Shown piece by piece: positions 1-9,925 of a DNA stretch of 64,000 nucleotides. The position numbers and the translations under genes were made by a program. Where the stretch lies: assembly GCA_947652115.1 (NCBI GenBank), contig OX393562.1, positions 3,065,830 to 3,129,829 on the forward strand. Reading direction: 5' to 3'. This stretch comes from Blastomussa wellsi. Taxonomy: Eukaryota > Cnidaria > Anthozoa > Scleractinia > Plerogyridae. How positions within the stretch are numbered: the first letter of the stretch is position 1; every line of letters begins with the position of its first letter. A model generated the notes under the pieces. It saw only the letters and a program-made list of their open reading frames with translations. It did not search any database and was not told the origin of the DNA.

Positions 1-314
1 ATTTTGCATTCATTAGTATTGACTAACCGGCATAATTTTACCTTCCAATTAAATGCAAGTATGGCCAGAGAAGGTACTTTCAGTGGTACACTTCTCACAA
101 TAGAGCGACTTTCAATTGAGTGTCGTATTACTAAAACCAAAGTCATCACTTTAATAGCCAATCACAAGAGACACAGACAATCCAGTGAACCAATCAAAAC
201 TCGGAGCAACTACATGTAGCCAGCGCTAAGCGCGGGAAAACTTGCGCGGCGGTTAAGTCACAATTGGTTTTACATCTGATTGGTCGAGGAAATGGCGCGA
301 AATTTCTAAACCAA

Positions 315-1526
315 TCATTGAGCGTAATAATGCAAAACCAAAGCAAACGTTCGTTCTGTTAGTGTATTTACCCTTGAATACCAGTGCCTTGCTTGCTCTA
401 GATTTTGGTCCACTCCAAATCCGTGATGTAAACATCGGGCATAAATAAAGCATCCTAAGGCGATTCCTTTAGCCACATAACGTGGCAAACAGTCAGTTTC
501 AAGAGCAAGGCCTTCAACATCCTCTTGTTCTCCAACACTAGATGAAGGAAATGAAAAGATAGAAAGGGTGAACTTGCAACTGTTTTGGTGAAAAGGACAG
601 TAAAACAGGAAATTGGTTGCCTTGATATTGTAGCGTAAAGGATGCCATATTGTGGAATTACCACATGCAACTGTTTGACCATGCTGAGTTCAAGTGCAGC
701 TCAACGCTATCAATTAATGAAAGATTTTCGGTCAAAAAATAAAAAAAATAAATACAAAATAAAGGATATACTTGCAGGATGAACTATCCCAGAGGTCATT
801 TCCACCCCCCCCAATTAATCAATTAACTAATTCGTGAAAACTTTCACTTGCTGACAGGAAAGTGAAGGATAAAATCCACTAGCCCCGGCCTATTGGACAC
901 TAACTTCCTTGTACGCTGAGAAAGAAAAGAAGAAGAAGAAAAAAGAAACATACCAGTTAATGATTAGACCCAAATTAATCTTACCTTTTGGCTACATCTG
1001 CAGCTTTGTTCATCAGTTTTCTTCTATAATAGTGAACAGCTAAGTTTCCCTGAGCATAAATATTGCCTCTGGCTGCCGCTTCTTTAAGGCACTTGAAAGC
1101 TGCCTCACCATCACGTCCAACACCAATGCCGTACTCAAACATTACACCTAATGCACCTGAACATTCAACATAAGAATATTAACCTTAAAACAGGTGAGCA
1201 TTGAAGTTGCATTCAAGTTCCGGTGATCAAGCTCACACATAATGTTATTAAATGTTTTAGCCACATATGTACAATGCTGTAGCTATGTTGATTTTTAACT
1301 GCTATCACCACTACCCCTTTGGTGGTATACTTGTTCATAATTGCCCCTCCCTCCTGAGCAGCACATTTATCAGGTTGCCCACGCAAATTAGGCCTTTTGC
1401 AGTTGGGATCATGTGACCAAATTTTTATTATTATTATATATATTTTGGGCAAGGTCTTGCTCTCTAACAACTTTTGATACAAATCTTCTTAGTGTTTTAA
1501 CCCATTAAGCCTCAAGGGGTCTCCCT

Positions 1527-1565
<39 letters not shown>

Positions 1566-4500
1566 GTATAAGTCACTCTTGGAGAGTAAAGGGTTAAGGG
1601 AGATAGTTTTTTAACCCTTTAAGCCCCAAGGGGTCTCCCTTTGACGAGTAAAATCGTCTGGCGTTAGAGTAAAATCTATAAGTCACTCTTGGGGAGTAAA
1701 GGGTTAAAAATGCCAAACCATCATAAAATCTAATTCCTTAATGCCAGGGGCCTCAAACTTTGCCACTTTTGACATGCTCTGTCCATTTCTAGAATTCTTT
1801 AAAGGGGCACTGTCACGGTATTTTGGTATTATTTTAAAATGCTGAAATATGTTTCTGTATCAATGGAAACCCAAAAATAATGGTGTAGTTTTGTTACCTA
1901 GGGCTATATCACTACACTGAAACCATTTATTGCTTCCTATCACTTAGGATGGCAAGGATGGAACTGGATTGAAATTTGAAAAAACTTGCCAGTTTTTTCA
2001 AGGTCTATGGCCAATCCTTGAAAATATCGCAAGAAATTCATTATGGTTTGCTCTCTGAGCCACAATTCGTTTGATGTGTTTCTGTTACTCCATCAGGAGC
2101 ATTTTGAATACGACTAAAGGTACAAGGTAATGATTTTAGCAATGAATGAAGCTGAAAAGCCCCAAACCCCTGTGACAGTGATCCTTTTAGTTGTAGCCCA
2201 CAATTTTATGAAAAGAAGATCACATAATGGCCTAACTGTAAAGGGCCTGCCTTAATTCAGCAGTATCCATTAGCCCAGCAGGTAGTGGATGCTGGTCTCT
2301 GGATTGGATGGTCTGAGTTCGAGCCCTGGTGGGGCACTGTATTGTGTTCTTGGGCAAGACAGTTTGCTCTCAAAGTGCCCCTCTTCACCCAGGTGTATAA
2401 ATAGGTTACGGCAAATTAATGGCTGGGGGTAACACTGCGATGTACTAGCATCCCATCCAGGAGAGTAGAAATACTCTCGGTTGCTTCATGCTACGGAAAC
2501 CGGGATAAGCTCCAGCCTGACGGGCCACTAGGCTGGTATGCAGACTTTACCTTTTACATTTTTTTTGTTTTATAATTTTATTTGTCAGTAATATAACTAG
2601 CAACCTTTGTGGCTTTTTTGGTGCTTAAAAAGGGGATCCCAGGACTTTGGGTTCCCACTCCACTGATGAGAAATCTCGTGATCAGTGGGTAGAGGCTGTT
2701 GCGTATGTAGGGGCGGGAATGTGTATGTGATGAGCTCCAGCCTGATGCCACTAGGTTGGTATGCAGACTTTACCTTTTACCTTTTTTACTCCAGATTGAA
2801 TGCTCTTGGGGCACTGCATTGTGTTCTAGATCTCGGGCAAGACATTTTACTATCATAGTGGGCCTCTCTTCAAAAAGGTAAATAAATGGGTACCAGCGAA
2901 GTTAAAAATTACCCTGCAATGGACTAGCATCCCAGGGAGGAGTAAAAATAGTCCTAGTCATTCCATGCTAATGAAACAGGGATATAAGCTCCAGTGTGCT
3001 GGCCCACTAGGCTTATATGTAGACTAATCCTTTACTTTTATACACCAGCTTACATTGGTTACATGTATCTGAACATGACTAAATTGGAGCCTAGTATCAT
3101 TGCTATTGTCTCACTGATCTGACTGTAAAAAAACATATAATTAGTAAATGCATGTACCCTGAGACTCCAGGCTTCCATTTCCTGTGGCTTCTTGATGCCA
3201 AAAGTAAGCCTTTGAAAAATGAAGAAAATAATAATTTGTATAAAAAATGAGAAATGTACAATTAACAATGAATCTTTCTTTGTCATTTATTTTTTGGTCA
3301 AGACACATAAAAAACATCATGGCTCGGGACTAACAGAGAGAAACAGCATCATTTCAATGTTTGCCTTCCGACAGATAATGTGGCTAATTTGCATTATGAT
3401 ATGAAAACCATCATGGCGGCTATCGTGAATATGGTCTATTTGAATTTGAATTTAATCAATAGCCAAAACAAGTTTTTACTATCCAGACGTGAGCCAGATT
3501 TTTGGCTAACCTTTTGTAAGTCAAAACCTTCTTCTCCAGGTCGCGAGTAGAAAAGACCTAGGACAGTTTGTGCCTTGATGCTACCAGTGGGTTCCCCATC
3601 CTGTGCTGCTTCAAGGAACCACCTCTCTGCTTCCTTGTCAGACTGCGTGACTCCAAACCCTTCATAATAAGCCCTTCCGACATTGTACTGGGCACATGGA
3701 ATCAGGTGCAATGAATCAGGATTGGTTGATTCGGCAACTTCTTTGAGGAGTTCAAATCCTTTTACCTGGCAAGCATTCCTCAAACTCATTAATAATTAAT
3801 CAAGTTAAAACAAAGGAAATCAGAACCATGACAGTGAATTGAAAATCTGATCTTAAGTAGCAAAGATCGTTTATGATATATTTCTTTGTTTTCTCCATAG
3901 TTTCAGTTTAGTGTCAGTTGAGAAAATATATCAAACACCTGAGACAATGTGATGAAACACTGTCTCCAGTGTTTGAAATACAGTATTTCATCCACCACCA
4001 CAAAGTTGCAATGGACAGTAGTATAATTAATTGCACCTAGCACTGAAACCTCCAGTCTAGACTTTGTAATTTAAGCGCAGACTTTAATTCCAGTGAAAGA
4101 TAAAAATTCATACCGCTTGTACCATGTTAACATTTATTTATAAACCATTTTTATCAGGGTGTGAGTTTTATTTACAAATTCTGCCATTAAAAAAGAAATA
4201 TCAAATGAACAGCCATACTACATTTGCATGACAATGGAATGGATTTTCATACCAGAATGAAAGTTTCACTCTGGTGCTGGAACTGGTATAAACTCACACC
4301 AGTATGACTCATTCCAAAATTACATTTTGTGGTGGCATCATGTAAATGATTACAGAGCTATTAGTTGCCCCATTATCATGTAAACACCCCCTAAGCCCAG
4401 CAGGGTTTGTTGAGAGTTCCCCCGAATATATGTAAGTTATATTTCTGTAAAAAATGATACATGGGGAAAAACTAAACATTGATTGATTGTTCACAAATTT

Positions 4501-5372
4501 TGATCAAGGAGATTGTCACCTTGGCAGCTTCTACAAGTATATCTCATGCTAAAGTCTGGAATGGCTTGATAAGATCTACTGCCAGAGTCAGAGTGAATCA
4601 ACCAAATGTTTTATCGTCGGACTTGTCGGTGTAAAGAACATGAAAGATCAAGCTAAACCTTTGAGCCACTTCAAACAAATTTTGTCAAATAAATATCAAA
4701 ATAAAACGTACATTTCGTACAAATCGAACAATATGAATTTGTTTTAAAAAAGGTGGAGGATGTTTGAGGACTAACGTTTAGTCTACAATTATGTTCACTG
4801 ATGTTATGTCTGTGTGACTGTATAAAATGTAAGATGTAAGATGTAAATCTTAGCTACCGGTATGTTGTTCTTAACTAACTGCATAAATGATTGTGGTTTA
4901 TAAAAAAATGTAGCATGGTTTATGTATGATTGCGGTTAGGGAAATTCACTCCATAAATTTATACGATTTTTTTTGTAAACATGACAGTTTACAACATAAT
5001 TAATTAGCTTACCGGGCTTGGCCTTGTTCCCAATCCATCATAATACATCACTCCCAGTTGATATTTTGCTTGATAATCTATGTTCTTGATTCTTTCGAAT
5101 GCAATTAACGCTTTCTCATAAATTTCTCGCTCAAAGTAGAACTGGCCCAATTGAAACTTTGCGAGACCATCTCCGCCTTTGGCGCGTTCGATTAAAATTT
5201 CTTCTAGAACGTCTTCGGATATTTCCTCTGATATTGCTCTTTCTTTCTCTGCACCCATAGAGAACGGTCGTGTATTAGGGAGCTTTTCAGAGCTTAACTT
5301 ACGCTCGCTAAGCGGTCCAACAGGACACGAATAAGGCCGCCGTTCAAGAACTTCTTCTTCTTCTTCCGCCAT
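315..5372 (-). CDS. LRP2BP: LRP2-binding protein (Sel1-repeat adaptor), 5 exons
   Basis: Exons on the minus strand are 5372-5013, 3765-3511, 3209-3158, 1156-985 and 537-315. All introns are GT-AG and the phases join (0, 0, 1, 2). The model gives about 353 residues, close to the vertebrate protein as I remember it. Exon 1 holds a Sel1-like repeat with YQLGVMYYDGLGT (residues 104-116). Exon 2 has YNVGRAYYEGFGV and IKAQTVLGLFYS. The 52-nt exon 3 encodes AYFWHQEATGNGSLESQ. Exon 4 gives ALGVMFEYGIGVGR and ARGNIYAQGNL. Exon 5 gives DCLPRYVAKGIALG. These follow the vertebrate LRP2BP order, a scaffold reported to bind the megalin cytoplasmic tail; the role here is inferred. The Met at 5372 has a strong Kozak context (AAGATGG); an in-frame Met at 5405 adds 11 residues. 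The 3' end is uncertain: the frame reads on to TGA at 317-315, but a GT at 371 could splice to an exon outside the window. Confidence 0.92.
1497..1707. mobile_element. Two tandem TTAA-flanked MITE copies
   Basis: Two copies of a 97-101 bp element lie head to tail (1497-1597 and 1611-1707) in intron 4 of the LRP2BP gene. Each begins TTAACCC.TTAAGCC and ends with the inverse, GGGGAGTAAAGGGTTAA or close to it. The TTAA termini fit a piggyBac-type target site; assignment to that superfamily is inference. The inner sequences (GACGAGTAAAATCGTCTGGC) are nearly identical. Confidence 0.65.
1801..2188. mobile_element. TIR element, non-autonomous
   Basis: The left end is AAAGGGGCACTGTCAC. The right end, read inverted, is AAAAGGATCACTGTCAC, giving imperfect terminal inverted repeats about 388 bp apart. 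A related left half recurs at 17552-17643, so this is a dispersed family. No coding capacity is seen. Confidence 0.5.
2258..2560 (+). mobile_element. tRNA-derived SINE
   Basis: This copy has a B-box-like GAGTTCGAGCCC followed by the family body (TTCTTGGGCAAGACA, TTCACCCAGGTGTATAAAT, CTAGCATCCCATCCAG, ACCGGGATAAGCTCC) and ends near CAGACTTTACC. The same body recurs at 27005-27302 and, inverted, at 58582-58882. It sits in intron 3 of LRP2BP. Confidence 0.7.
2727..3040 (+). mobile_element. Two degraded fragments of the same SINE
   Basis: The segment 2727-2785 is only the 3' tail (GAGCTCCAGCCTGATG to CAGACTTTACC). The segment 2790-3040 is a longer diverged copy lacking a recognisable tRNA head but keeping GGGCAAGACATTTTAC and GACTAGCATCCC. 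Both lie in LRP2BP intron 3, next to the better copy at 2258. Confidence 0.6.
3931..4316. repeat. Short inverted repeats in LRP2BP intron 1
   Basis: A stem-loop at 3931-3976 has 16-base arms (TCAAACACCTGAGACA and its near inverse, two mismatches). A second foldback at 4235-4316 begins TGGAATGGATTTTCATACC and ends with a diverged inverse, ACTCATTCCA. No target duplication was seen. They may be old MITE remnants. Confidence 0.35.
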
Positions 5373-5729
5373 CTTGAACGTGAGTTGAGCAATCAGCGTT
5401 ACCATAGCGACGATTTGTTAAATTACTATTTGCGGGGAGGGGTCGCATGGGATGAGTTTTTCACGCATAACTTACCACAGGCAGCCCAAGCTCACGTTGT
5501 GGTCAGGATCACAAAATATAAGAGGTTGTATGGGAATATTTTACAACACCTTTTAGCAAACCGAAATACTGCCAACTCTTCAATAAAATTGCCTTACCTT
5601 ACTTTCACTGTGTTTTTCTTCTTGTCCGAACGCTTATTTTGCCGATTCTTGGCCATTTAGGCGAGTTATCGCTTTCTGGGTTCCCCACTACAAAGAAAAG
5701 AACAAGGCTGCACACTCCAGTTCGGAACG

Positions 5730-6300
5730 CCCGACGAGCCAAGCGAAAAATCCCAGCTTAAAATGGTCAAACGGCCTCAAATCCATCGCGAATTCCAAGA
5801 AGAAATGTTCTAGGTTCAGTTTAACTCAACAATAACTCAGTCCAGGCCATGTCATCGATGCCAAGCAGCCGTTTGCTTTCAAAAATCCAAGGTAAAAAGA
5901 TCTCCATTGTGCCTGTACACGCTCGTCACGACACACGACCGTTAAAAAACTCCTTGGTAACCCCGCCTCATTAACAAACTATACCTCACCGAAGTACCAC
6001 ACCGTCAATTGCTCTCAACAAGTTTTGTGTTACTCCCCTGGTCCCCTCAGGACGATTATCGAGGCGGGGTTACCAAGGAGTTTTTTGACGGTCGTGTGTC
6101 GTGACGAGCGCGTACAGGCACAATGGAGATCTTTTTACCTTGGATTTTTGAAAGCAAACGGCCGCTTGGCATCGATGACAGAGCCTGGACTGAGTTGTTG
6201 TTGAGTTAAACTGAACCTAGAACATCTCTTCTTGGAATTCGCGATGGATTTGAGGCCGTTTGACCATTTTAAGCTGGGATTTTTCGCTTGGCTCGTCGGG
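5730..6300. mobile_element. Large foldback: 240-bp arms, 91-bp spacer, cut by an assembly gap
   Basis: Bases 5730-5969 reappear as the reverse complement in 6061-6300 with few substitutions and, as far as I can align by eye, no indels. The spacer is 5970-6060. The right arm stops exactly where the run of N starts, so the true outer end is unknown on that side. Open frames crossing this region are artefacts of the repeat and the gap. Confidence 0.85.
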
Positions 6301-6500
6301 NNNNNNNNNNNNNNNNNNNNNNNNNNNNNNNNNNNNNNNNNNNNNNNNNNNNNNNNNNNNNNNNNNNNNNNNNNNNNNNNNNNNNNNNNNNNNNNNNNNN
6401 NNNNNNNNNNNNNNNNNNNNNNNNNNNNNNNNNNNNNNNNNNNNNNNNNNNNNNNNNNNNNNNNNNNNNNNNNNNNNNNNNNNNNNNNNNNNNNNNNNNN
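6301..6500. other. Assembly gap (200 N)
   Basis: Exactly 200 unknown bases. The gap directly abuts the right arm of the 240-bp inverted repeat, consistent with a palindrome that blocked assembly. From 6501 to 6845 I see no gene. Confidence 0.99.
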
Positions 6501-6845
6501 ATTGAAGACCTTGCATGGGTAAAAGATGTTTCTAGGGCTAAGGGGTGCGTGTTAACGTTAAATACACGGCAGTTCCGCGTTCGTGTTTCCCTCAGGAGAA
6601 CTGAAATGGTTTGCACATGCATATCAGTGGATGATTATATACCTCATCTTAACTTTCTTTCTCCTTTCCGGGGGTTCGAGACCAACATTGTCTAACATAG
6701 AGCTAACACTTGAAATGAGGCGGTAACTCACTTGCACAGGTTCAAGGTGTGTTCCATGTTCTTTGCTAAAAGATTTCAAGGCCAAGAGGTTTTGATTCCC
6801 GATCTCTCTGTGTAGGCCATCATTCCCCCTCCCGGAGGGGGAATG

Positions 6846-7133
6846 GCATATGAAAGGGGCGGGGATGCTCGTCGGAGATTTTGAATAAAACCCCTAAAGA
6901 AGATCGATCTGGGCGTGGCCCTAGGTTTTTTTGCCCCTAAAAGAGACCATAAATAAAACGCATTAGAAATATACATATTAAATATATATTTTTAGATTTC
7001 TTCACGTGCAACCCTAAACGAGACCTCCACGGCTAAATATAACGGGGTTTGCCCAGAACACCCTAAGTGAGACCAAAATCCGAAATTTACACCCCTAAAC
7101 GAGAAAACGAGCATCCCCGCCCCTTTCATATGC
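6846..7133. mobile_element. MITE with 27-bp perfect TIRs
   Basis: Terminal repeats at 6846-6872 and 7107-7133 are exact inverse copies (outer bases GCATATGAAAGGGGCGGGG). Inside, a motif close to CCCCTAAACGAGACC recurs about five times (near 6889, 6932, 7012, 7061 and 7093) at irregular spacing. There is no coding capacity. Confidence 0.75.
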
Positions 7134-7340
7134 GAGTCCCCTTCTGGGGCCATCTGCTTTCTTATGGTCAATCAGATTACCGTCATATTCAGTGATGCAC
7201 AACCCGTTAAATCAAAACTCCTGCGAGCAGTTGGCGACAGACTTCCGTCAATCAAAATTATTTTTTTATATGAACGCGTTCCAAGGGTCTTAAACAAATG
7301 CCTTCCATCTAAGACCGGCCATATATTAAATTTCACTATT

Positions 7341-7507
7341 ACCAGCACCAAGAATCACGACCTCTGGCCGTCTCCAAAACCAGAAGTCCGCTAATCACGG
7401 ACTCATTGTCGAATCTGACAATTCTGATTGGCTGAAAACTACAGAACGAGTACTCTGCGCATGCTCACAAGCTGGGGGTGGCCAGAGGTCTCGATTCCTT
7501 GGTGCTG
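7341..7507. repeat. Inverted-repeat element with 27-bp arms
   Basis: The left arm 7341-7367 begins CAGCACCAAGAATC. The right arm 7480-7507 is its inverse with small differences. A further inverted pair, GCGCATGCTCAC (7458) and GTGAGCATGCGC (7643), overlaps it, so 7.3-7.7 kb is probably two interleaved elements. From 7660 to 8260 I see no gene; 8261-8335 is a T-rich low-complexity tract. Confidence 0.5.
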
Positions 7508-8672
7508 ACCAAAAGGATCGCGGCGTCTGGGGACGAGAATGGTTTGGTCCCGGGCTGGATTTCAGCCCGGGTAAACGGCTGAAAAATCCACAAAAAGTCC
7601 GTGTAATCTGAATGGAATGTCAGCCCGAGCTTAAAAGGCAACGTGAGCATGCGCAGCGAGGTTGTTTTTTATGTATTATACACCCTCGTACCCAGGGTCG
7701 GTCGGGAAACGAACGACCCTGGAAAGATCCGATCTGAAGTCCGAAAATATCGAAATTCCGGTTGAAATGCGCATGCCTACATTTCAAAAGCTTGACCGAA
7801 CGAACTACGTGGTATTTTACTTCGCCCTCCGGTCGTTTTTATTGTCTTCAAAACCAATCAAAATCGATCATGTAACGGATCTTTCGAGAGTCGCTCGTTT
7901 CGTCAAGCCTGCGCAGTAAGAAACGAAGACTCGAGGTGCGAGATGGTGGATTATATATCAGCCCGGGTTGAAATTTGTCATGTAATCACCCCTTAAAGGA
8001 CTGAAAAACGGCTTTCAGGTAGAATCCCGCCTCAATGATATTTGTAGTCCACAAAGCCAGTTTGTCATGTCCTGTATTCCCCTGGAGCGCACCGGCGAAT
8101 CATTCTAAAACATTGAATACTTTGCATTTTGGGAGAAGAAAACGTTGGTCAGGATAATAAATCTATTGTTATACATTTTGGTTTCTATTATCGCTGTATA
8201 TTTTTACTCGTCATTTTAATTTTGAATCGACAATAAGATATAATCACCTGTATAACATTTTTTTTTTAATTTTTATTTTTTTTTTTGTATTTTTTAATTT
8301 TTTTAACTTATTTTTTTTTTCATTTTCTTAACAAGCAGTTTGGGGCGATAGATGTAAAAACAAGCTATCTATCACGTTCGCGGATCAGGGAAATTGATAG
8401 CTTTTCAAATGTCAACCTCTGCTGTTTTGTAAACATAAACATTATTCAGTCGTATAGAAAAATAGATGTTTATTTTCACATGCACAAAGGATTTCACCCA
8501 AATATTGATGTATGCAGTTTTTATTAAATACAATATCAGTTAAACTAACTGTCGATGATAAAACAATTATAATTTTTTTAAATATATATAAATATAGCTA
8601 GCTAGTATACAATGTTTATATAAACTGAGTAAACTATTCCAATGTAAAACACTAGTCCTAACCTGAATTCTT

Positions 8673-9099
8673 GAGGGGGGTGAATAGGTTCGCGGATCAA
8701 CGGATTTAGCCTTAAAAAGTACACGGATTGCGGATTTCGACAATGCCGTGGATCACGGATGATAGCTGATAATTTTAGCTTGGATTTCGGACTCTGCGTT
8801 CCATGAAGTTCGTATCGTGACCTCTTTCAGTCTTGGTCTCAGTGTTCTCGTTTTGTCCATTTTCTGTTTGCACGAGACCCAAACCATCACTTTACATTAG
8901 AACTGCCGCAAAAAAGGCAATGAAACGAAACCTCTTGAAAATTTTTAACTGAAAACAACATCTACTGTCCTTTGAGTGAAACTATTACACAGAAAGTTTT
9001 CAAGGAATGCGGATTTGAACGAAAATAGTAGCGGATTGACGGATTTGGCCAAAGAAATAGCACGGATTGGCGGATTCACGTACCCTATTCACCCCTCTC
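8673..9099. mobile_element. TIR element filled with CGGATT motifs
   Basis: The left end GAGGGGGGTGAATAGG (8673) is matched by an inverted CCTATTCACCCCTCTC (9084-9099). ATTCTT lies directly outside both ends, a probable 6-bp target duplication. Inside, near each end, CGGATT or GCGGAT recurs many times on the same strand. It sits just downstream of the stop codon of the 9.2-13.5 kb gene and may be part of that gene's 3' UTR. Confidence 0.55.
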
Positions 9100-9225
9100 A
9101 TTCTTGTTCATATATCAAAAGATACAAAATCACTTATGTTTTTTTTCTTTTGAAACCTTTACCATAAAGGAACTTATAAACATGCAAAGCATGAAACATT
9201 CACTGTCGATTACATGAAGTATACA

Positions 9226-9888
9226 TCAGATATATTTAAAGGGATTGGGATACGTCAGCCTGGTGTAAAACGTCACCACCTCTGATAAAGTAGCCCAGGT
9301 ACGGAGTTCGTTGATGCTGGCTCGATCACGGGCTCCAACCTGACAAAAGAAAACAATCACTCATAAGTTTAATAGAAGCAATCAAACCCGGTTAGTGAGT
9401 GAGATAGTTAGCGGTAGGACGCACTGTGGCCTAGTAATTAGCGCGCTAGACACTAGGGAGGTTAAGCAGTGACGACAGCAACGGCGAGGATGGCGGCTGG
9501 ATTCGCTCCGACGAAGGGCTAACGCTCGAAACGTCAGCTATTGAATCTCTTTACGGTGGCCAATTGACATTATCAACCCAGTTGATAAAACCAAATTATA
9601 ACAATTATCTTGATGTATTCATTGCACCTATCGCTTTCAAATTTTGCTCTATCAGAAAATATGAAGACAGCGTTCATTTTCAAACAGAAAACCGAAAATT
9701 TAGCCGTCGTGGTTCACGTTCTCTAAAAAACTCATAATTTGCTCATTTCATGTTGTTGTTTTACAGAGAACGGCAAAGAAATGTTCAAAGAATTATAACG
9801 TACGAGCAGGGCTATTGTCCTGTTCATTTCTCGTTGACGGTTTTCTTAAGCTCCCTACTGGATCAAGCTGTGCAAGTTAGAGGGGATA

Positions 9889-9925
<37 letters not shown>

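Noticed and set aside
6217..6695. Several overlapping open frames across the N run
   Set aside because: They are open only because N codons cannot be stops; the real sequence on both sides is repeat arm.
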